Below are positions 7,696 through 11,769 of a stretch of 11,769 nucleotides of DNA, one piece after another (the first letter of the stretch is position 1; each line of letters starts with the position of its first letter). This DNA comes from Chlamydia trachomatis. GTDB taxonomy: Bacteria > Chlamydiota > Chlamydiia > Chlamydiales > 2-12-FULL-49-11. Below the pieces are notes generated by a model. That model was not told where the DNA came from. It worked only from the letters and a program-made list of their open reading frames with translations, and did not search any database. Both the position numbers and the translations under genes were made by a program. The stretch spans positions 1 to 11,769 of the forward strand of contig CAMBTZ010000039.1 in NCBI GenBank assembly GCA_945870925.1, written 5' to 3'.

Positions 7696-8349
7696 ATGAA
7701 ACAGAGCTTTGAAAATGAATTAGCCCCTCTACTAAAAAATAATGAAGAGTGGGCAAAAAAGAAAGCTATAAATGATCCTAACTACTTTGCAGATAGTGCA
7801 AAAGAGCAAGTACCTCCCTATCTTTGGATCGGTTGCTCTGACAGCCGAGTTCCGGCAATTCAAGTAACAGGACTTGAGTCGGGTCAAATATTTGTTCATC
7901 GAAACATCGCAAATCTTTGTTCTCATACAGACTTTAGCTTTCTATCCGTACTCGAATATGCTGTTATGATACTAAAAGTGAGACACATAATTGTTTGCGG
8001 CCACTATGGCTGCGGTGGAATTAAAGCTGCAATGGAAGAGCACCACCTAGGCCTTGTTGATAATTGGCTCAGGCACGTTAGAGATGTCTATTATACTAAT
8101 AAAGAGGTGCTTGAGAATATTTCTGATCCAAAAGAGCGAATGAATCGTTTAGTTGAACTCAATGTCACTCGGCAAGTTTTAAACATCTGCCATACAACAA
8201 TTGTCCAAGTTGCATGGGCTAAAAATCAACCTCTTTTTATCCACAGTTGGGTCTATGACATGTCTACAGGAAAAATCAAAGATCTATGCAACTCATTCTC
8301 TAGCATAGATCAACTTGAAGAGATCTACCGCATCAAACCTAGCACTTGA
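7696..8349 (+). CDS. can: Beta-class carbonic anhydrase
   Basis: Zinc enzyme interconverting CO2 and bicarbonate. It has the full beta-class active site: C47, D49 and R51 in GCSDSRVPA, and H103 and C106 in CGHYGCGG, giving the Cys2His zinc site and the Asp-Arg dyad. The segment GQIFVHRNIANL (73-84) is also characteristic. Length 217 residues, matching the roughly 220 of E. coli Can. No signal peptide, so cytoplasmic, where it would supply bicarbonate for carboxylation reactions or help with pH. No strong ribosome binding site is visible before the ATG; translation may depend partly on the upstream gene 32 bp away. The gene is followed closely by another plus-strand gene that has its own promoter. 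The symbol is given by family resemblance. Confidence 0.93.
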   Translation: MKQSFENELAPLLKNNEEWAKKKAINDPNYFADSAKEQVPPYLWIGCSDSRVPAIQVTGLESGQIFVHRNIANLCSHTDFSFLSVLEYAVMILKVRHIIVCGHYGCGGIKAAMEEHHLGLVDNWLRHVRDVYYTNKEVLENISDPKERMNRLVELNVTRQVLNICHTTIVQVAWAKNQPLFIHSWVYDMSTGKIKDLCNSFSSIDQLEEIYRIKPST

Positions 8350-8374
8350 TTCAAATTTATCATTTCTTTACAAT
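8346..8374 (+). promoter_or_regulatory. Promoter candidate of the 128-residue orphan gene
   Basis: TTGATT (8346-8351), exactly 17 bases, then TACAAT (8369-8374). The -35 box overlaps the stop codon of the carbonic anhydrase gene. A start near 8381 would give a leader of about 23 bases with the GAGGA site well placed. This is the best-formed promoter in the window by eye and suggests the gene is expressed independently of its upstream neighbours. Confidence 0.55.
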
Positions 8375-8393
8375 TTAATCCTAAGCAACACTT

Positions 8394-8398
8394 GAGGA
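8394..8398 (+). promoter_or_regulatory. Ribosome binding site fixing the start at 8404
   Basis: GAGGA followed by five T's and the ATG at 8404. It excludes the in-frame TTG at 8392, which overlaps the site itself. Confidence 0.65.
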
Positions 8399-8403
8399 TT
8401 TTT

Positions 8404-8790
8404 ATGTCTACACCAACTGCTGCATTATCTAGACCGGTAATTGATCCGGTTTTATATGACCCTAAATTTCAAAAAATTGCAACTGAATCATTATCAAAAA
8501 TCTACATGTCGAGCAATGGAAAAACTACTAAAGTTGAAATCAAAAGTGAAACAAAAACATATACCGTCTCTATCGCTGTAATTGTTATGCTAAGCGAACT
8601 AGGTGCCGATACATATAGCATGTGGGACCACTCAGCTGCAGCTTTGGCCTGTTTACAAACTAATACTCCCCCTATTACTAGGGTAGAAATTCTTGCCTTT
8701 GCTTGTGATAAGATTTATATTAGCACAGCCTTTTACGATCCTTTCAAATCATTTCCAAAACCTTATACACATCTGCCTCCTAAGTCTTAG
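8404..8790 (+). CDS. Orphan 128-residue protein of unknown function
   Basis: Not assignable to a family. The N-terminus (MSTPTAALSRPVIDPVLYDP) is proline-rich and polar. Residues 25-60 alternate lysine and hydroxyl residues with a beta-like KVEIKSETKTYTVSIAVIVM. The middle, LGADTYSMWDHSAAALACLQ, is helix-like, and the tail is rich in proline and aromatic residues (FYDPFKSFPKPYTHLPPKS). No signal peptide or convincing transmembrane helix. The start is set by GAGGA 5 bases upstream of the ATG, and a promoter with a 17-base spacer lies just before it, so the gene is very probably real. The TAG stop forms part of the CTTAG repeated at both ends of the following element. A secreted effector is conceivable in a chlamydia-like host but no motif shows it. 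Confidence 0.6.
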   Translation: MSTPTAALSRPVIDPVLYDPKFQKIATESLSKIYMSSNGKTTKVEIKSETKTYTVSIAVIVMLSELGADTYSMWDHSAAALACLQTNTPPITRVEILAFACDKIYISTAFYDPFKSFPKPYTHLPPKS

Positions 8791-9068
8791 AACCTGTCCT
8801 AAACCTAAGAAACTTTCTATATATGATATTCCAATAAAAATAACCTAAAATTCAACGCAAAGGCTCAAAGAAACAAAGGCGCAAAAAAAAGAAGAGGCCA
8901 TACTGCGCATCCACTATTTTATAAATATGGCAAATTTAATTCGCTATAAAATGGATTTAAAAATAAGAAAGCTAGCTTTGTGCCTTTGCGTTGAATTTTT
9001 GATACAAACCCATCAAGCTAGATCTAGATTTCAGTTTAAAAAGACGTTCTAGGTTTTAAAACAGGTTC
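8790..9068. mobile_element. MITE-like element filling the gap between two convergent genes
   Basis: The ends are imperfect inverted repeats: left GAACCTGTCCTAAACC from 8790, right ...GGTTTTAAAACAGGTTC ending at 9068, matching over about 21-22 bp with a few mismatches and small gaps. CTTAG lies directly before AACCTGT (8786-8790) and directly after ACAGGTT (9068-9072), a 5-bp direct repeat. Alternatively the outermost G and C belong to the element and the duplication is TTA (8787-8789, 9069-9071), the TNA type known for part of the IS5 family. No transposase is present. The interior contains a second long inverted repeat (8847-8999). Removal would leave about 9 bp between the genes, whose stops are at 8788-8790 and 9084-9082. 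The long hairpin may now act as a two-way terminator for them. The parent insertion sequence was not recognised. Confidence 0.6.
8847..8999. repeat. Nested long inverted repeat with CAACGCAAAGGC arms
   Basis: Arms 8847-8870 and 8976-8999 match as inverted repeats at 23 of 24 positions; the outer 18 bp (AAAATTCAACGCAAAGGC) are perfect. CAAAGGC occurs again at 8874-8880. Further in, TCCA and TTTTATA (8910-8923, with a 3-base bulge) pair with TATAAAATGGA (8945-8955). The whole forms a long hairpin centred near 8933-8934. Such CGCAAAGGC-type sequence resembles dispersed intergenic repeats in other bacteria, from memory only. It is either the core of the surrounding element or an independent one that inserted into it. 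Confidence 0.75.
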
Positions 9069-9081
9069 TTAGTATAGGTTT

Positions 9082-10908
9082 TTAACTGATCTGAGGTTTC
9101 CAAAGAGTCCAAGCTGAGGTTTTAGAAAAGTAGGCATTCCAAGACTCCGGAAGTGGCTTTAGTTCAAATGTACTTTTACGGTAGAGCTGTAACTTCTTTG
9201 TTTTGGGGTTGTGGGTAAAGGCAAAAAGCTCACTTCCCCAATTAGTATCTGCAAATGCGATAAAACCCTCATGATCTCTTATATAGGTGTAGGTATTCCC
9301 TCTATCTTGCCATGCTTCTAAGAATGTTTTTAATCCTGGCCTAAAGAGAAAGGCATGAACTTGATTTGTCATAAGAATAGCTTTTAATGGGTTATCCTCA
9401 AATTGTTTAGCTTCAATATAAGAAAGGTCCTTCATATAGTCGATGAGAAAGGCGCAGAGCTCTAAAGGAGATTCAGGAAAAAATTCTTTTTTTATTAATG
9501 GGTTTTTAAGAGAAAAATAGCAGCTTACAAGGGATTCTAAACTCCCCCCGGAAATATAAGCCCAAGGCTGAAGCGATGTAATCTCGCTGACATGTGTTTT
9601 GTGCATCTCCTTAATTCTAAGATATGCGTTTTGCAAAAAAGATTTTTCCCAAAGCGTTTGTATGACCCTATCAATCACCTCTTGAATAAGATCTTTGGCC
9701 CCTTTCCAATCAGCTGAGTATCCGATATCAGCCTCTGCTAATCGAAAAAACTCTTCTAAAGATTTTAAATACTCTTTTTCATCAAATATCATTGTCCAGA
9801 CAGTAGGATCACTCCGGCCATGCTTAAACATTAAACGAAATCCTGCCGGACGATCTTCTAAAATTTCCCCATCCCCTTTTGTTAATTCAGGATCAAAGAC
9901 TTCCTGAAAATATAGGGGAAATAACCTTATAAGCTGTTCAATAAAAAATGGATAAAACTTAGCGATATTTTCGGCATTCCCCCTTTTTTCATCCATCATA
10001 TCTCGTGAAACATAAAAATGATGCGCCTCCATCTTCGCTTCAGCTTGCAATCTTCTTGCCTGATCCTCAGATGTTACATTTCTAAATAGAGCTTCTGTAG
10101 TTTTATAGCGATCTTCTGCATGAAAAAGTTCTTCTTGTAATTTCTCTATCTCTTTATTGGCTACCTCTAATTTTTCTTGAAGAAAATTAAAAACAGCTGA
10201 ACCGATACCGTATGCATCTTTTGTATCTAGACCTAACCCTGTATACATATTCCACTTATAGAATTCAGTCTTCCAATCAGCAAATGAAGCTACTGTGTAT
10301 TCATAACATCTTAAGATGGGTGACTCAAAATCTAATTTTCCCGATGTTTTGATGCTAATTGGTACTTTGTATTCAATACCATCAATAACCCTTCTTAGCT
10401 GTCCCCTTGTAATTAGTTCATATAGATCTAAAAAAAGAAATTCGGGATCATTTGTCTGCATATAAATTATTGGTGCTGTAGCAAAACAAGAACCGACTGC
10501 CTGCCTTAAAAAGATAAAAAGCGCTTCTATGAGAACTACTATAATATCTCTTTTTTCTAAATCTCGATGATTACCTACAGAAATTTTTATCAGCTCTTCT
10601 ACCCACTTGTTAGCAAGGGGAAAACTAAGCTGCTTAAGTTTTAGAGCATATTTTTTTTGAAAAAATATTTCAATAATTTGCTTTACATGCTGCGGAAACA
10701 CATCATCAAAGCTACCATAGGGCTGAATTTGAAATTTTTCAATCACCTCTTTTGCTTTAGGTATGTCAACTTCCCCTTTTTCATTAACTACATAGCCTGC
10801 AATCAGTTTAGAAAACCTGCAGATACGTAGCTGCTCGATCTCGAAATTCCCGGCTTCAATAGAGCGCTTGCAAAGCTCGCTATCTTCTGTTATTCTTAAG
10901 ATATCCAT
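9082..10908 (-). CDS. Conserved-looking chlamydial-type protein, possible papain-like cysteine peptidase
   Basis: 608 residues, not a family I can name; a large uncharacterised gene next to thrS also occurs in Chlamydia (CT580-CT581 order, from memory). Residues 136-145, QAVGSCFATA, resemble the QxxxxC[FW]A active-site segment of papain-like peptidases (C141). Near the C-terminus NQVHAFLF (515-522, H518) and FADTNWGSELFAF (552-564, D554) resemble the His and Asp/Asn motifs, the latter recalling D-x-N-x-G of the YopT (C58) group. Residues 240-290 look like a coiled coil (LQEKLEVANKEIEKLQEEL) between the Cys and His regions. No signal peptide. The ATG at 10908 is preferred: GAGG lies just before it with a short 2-base gap, and the longer frame from 10977 would overlap thrS. 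The peptidase reading is inference; gene reality is nearly certain. Confidence 0.85.
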   Translation of the reverse strand: MDILRITEDSELCKRSIEAGNFEIEQLRICRFSKLIAGYVVNEKGEVDIPKAKEVIEKFQIQPYGSFDDVFPQHVKQIIEIFFQKKYALKLKQLSFPLANKWVEELIKISVGNHRDLEKRDIIVVLIEALFIFLRQAVGSCFATAPIIYMQTNDPEFLFLDLYELITRGQLRRVIDGIEYKVPISIKTSGKLDFESPILRCYEYTVASFADWKTEFYKWNMYTGLGLDTKDAYGIGSAVFNFLQEKLEVANKEIEKLQEELFHAEDRYKTTEALFRNVTSEDQARRLQAEAKMEAHHFYVSRDMMDEKRGNAENIAKFYPFFIEQLIRLFPLYFQEVFDPELTKGDGEILEDRPAGFRLMFKHGRSDPTVWTMIFDEKEYLKSLEEFFRLAEADIGYSADWKGAKDLIQEVIDRVIQTLWEKSFLQNAYLRIKEMHKTHVSEITSLQPWAYISGGSLESLVSCYFSLKNPLIKKEFFPESPLELCAFLIDYMKDLSYIEAKQFEDNPLKAILMTNQVHAFLFRPGLKTFLEAWQDRGNTYTYIRDHEGFIAFADTNWGSELFAFTHNPKTKKLQLYRKSTFELKPLPESWNAYFSKTSAWTLWKPQIS

Positions 10909-10930
10909 AACCTCTACTATATACAAAAAT

Positions 10931-11769
10931 ATGAAAATATCATGTAACGAAAAAGAATTAGAAATCGACAGCCCCATAGCCGGCAGTGCTCTAGCACAAA
11001 AATTAAATCAAAATGAGCCCTTCCAAGCAGTTGCAATATATGTAAACGGCAAGGCCCAGGACTTCTCAAACACAATTCTTCCTGGTGATCAAGTAGAAAT
11101 TCTCACGTTTGATGATGTACGTGGGAAAGAGGTTTTTTGGCACTCATCTGCTCACGTTTTGGCTCAAGCAATCCTAAGACTTTGGCCAAATGCAAAACCT
11201 ACAATCGGCCCGCCCATTGATGCAGGCTTCTACTACGACTTTGCAAACCTCTCTTTAAGTGAAGATGATTTTCCAAAAATTGAAGAAGAAGTTCAAAAAA
11301 TTGTTAAAGAGAACTACAAGCCCGAAAGATATCAATTTAAAGACAAAAAGGAAGCTCTCGATCGATTTAAGGATAATCCATATAAGCAAGAATTAATTCG
11401 TGAGTTACCTGAAACTGCTCCTATTACAGGTTATCAACAGGGTGAATTTTTTGACCTTTGCAGAGGCCCTCATCTTTCTACGATCGGAAAGGTCAAGGCA
11501 ATGAAGGTAACTAAAACATCAAGTGCATACTGGCGAGGCGATTCCACAAGAGAGATGTTGACAAGAGTTTATGCCATCTCATTTCCCGATCGCAAGCAAT
11601 TAAAGGATTATCTCACTTTGCTTGAAGAAGCAAAGAAACGGGACCACAGAGTACTTGGAGCTAAACTTGAGCTCTTTTCATTTTTTGATGTGGCTCCCGG
11701 AATGCCACTTATTCAACCAAACGGAATGTATATCTGGAATCAGCTTCTTGATTTTTGGAGAGTGCTTCA
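10931..11769 (+). CDS. thrS: Threonyl-tRNA synthetase, N-terminal part, cut by window end
   Basis: Class II synthetase charging tRNA-Thr. The first 279 codons are present and open to the window edge. Residues 1-62 form a TGS domain (VNGKAQDF, ILPGDQVEILTF). The editing domain carries the zinc-type residues H71 and H75 (HSSAH) and C177 and H181 (CRGPH), equivalent to E. coli H73, H77, C182 and H186, so proofreading of mischarged serine should be intact. From about 240 the catalytic core begins (RDHRVLGAKLELFSF); motifs 1-3 lie largely beyond the window. LRLWPNAKPTIGPPIDAG and FYYDFANLS closely resemble the chlamydial enzyme. The start has no clear ribosome binding site. Only 22 bp separate it from the divergent minus-strand start, so its promoter must reach into that gene. 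Confidence 0.97.
   Translation, partial: MKISCNEKELEIDSPIAGSALAQKLNQNEPFQAVAIYVNGKAQDFSNTILPGDQVEILTFDDVRGKEVFWHSSAHVLAQAILRLWPNAKPTIGPPIDAGFYYDFANLSLSEDDFPKIEEEVQKIVKENYKPERYQFKDKKEALDRFKDNPYKQELIRELPETAPITGYQQGEFFDLCRGPHLSTIGKVKAMKVTKTSSAYWRGDSTREMLTRVYAISFPDRKQLKDYLTLLEEAKKRDHRVLGAKLELFSFFDVAPGMPLIQPNGMYIWNQLLDFWRVL

Noticed and set aside
8392..8403. TTG start at 8392 for the 128-residue protein
   Set aside because: It lies on the GAGGA ribosome binding site, which serves the ATG at 8404.
9695..9907. Plus-strand frame of 70 residues within the 608-residue gene
   Set aside because: Opposite-strand shadow with low-complexity serine-rich composition and no supporting signals.
10909..10977. 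N-terminal extension of 23 residues on the 608-residue minus-strand protein
   Set aside because: It would overlap the beginning of thrS, and a GAGG lies immediately before the ATG at 10908. The hydrophobic stretch it adds (FIFLYIVEV) could be misread as a signal peptide.
1..11769. tRNA, rRNA or CRISPR sequences
   Set aside because: No cloverleaf-like, rRNA-like or regularly spaced repeat sequence was seen on either strand.

Overview
The window most likely comes from a chlamydia-related bacterium, probably an environmental member of the Parachlamydiales. It is AT-rich. The partial ThrS at the right end closely resembles, from memory, chlamydial ThrS around its HSSAHVLAQA and FYYDFANLS segments, and several other genes are orphans of the kind common in that phylum. 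The phylum assignment is an inference from protein resemblance; no search was run.

Layout from left to right. Positions 1-281 hold no convincing gene, only a GC-richer patch and short open fragments. A minus-strand gene (282-2078) encodes a two-domain GT-B glycosyltransferase of the MurG/MGDG-synthase type with an unassigned N-terminal region of about 200 residues. An AT-rich gap follows and contains a 162-bp inverted-repeat element flanked by TATA (2318-2479). It abuts a small minus-strand gene for a C-terminally anchored membrane protein (2479-2697). Divergent from that gene, recB (2752-5703) and recD (5700-7058) overlap by ATGA and form a DNA-repair operon; recC is not in the window. Next, on the same strand, are an orphan beta-rich protein (7142-7663), a beta-class carbonic anhydrase (7696-8349) and an orphan 128-residue protein (8404-8790) with its own good promoter.

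The gap between that last gene and the convergent minus-strand gene (9082-10908) is filled almost entirely by a second, larger MITE-like element (about 8790-9068). It has terminal inverted repeats, a CTTAG or TTA direct repeat, and a second, nearly perfect 24-bp inverted repeat nested inside. The 608-residue minus-strand protein has a widely spaced Cys...His...Asp pattern (C141, H518, D554) that looks like a papain/YopT-type cysteine peptidase. It is divergent, by only 22 bp, from thrS (10931 to the window edge), which is cut off by the end of the window.

Functionally the window mixes housekeeping genes (RecBCD repair, threonyl-tRNA synthetase, carbonic anhydrase) with lineage-specific proteins. 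The points most worth following are the two non-autonomous element candidates, each inserted exactly at the 3' end of a gene, and the possible cysteine peptidase next to thrS.
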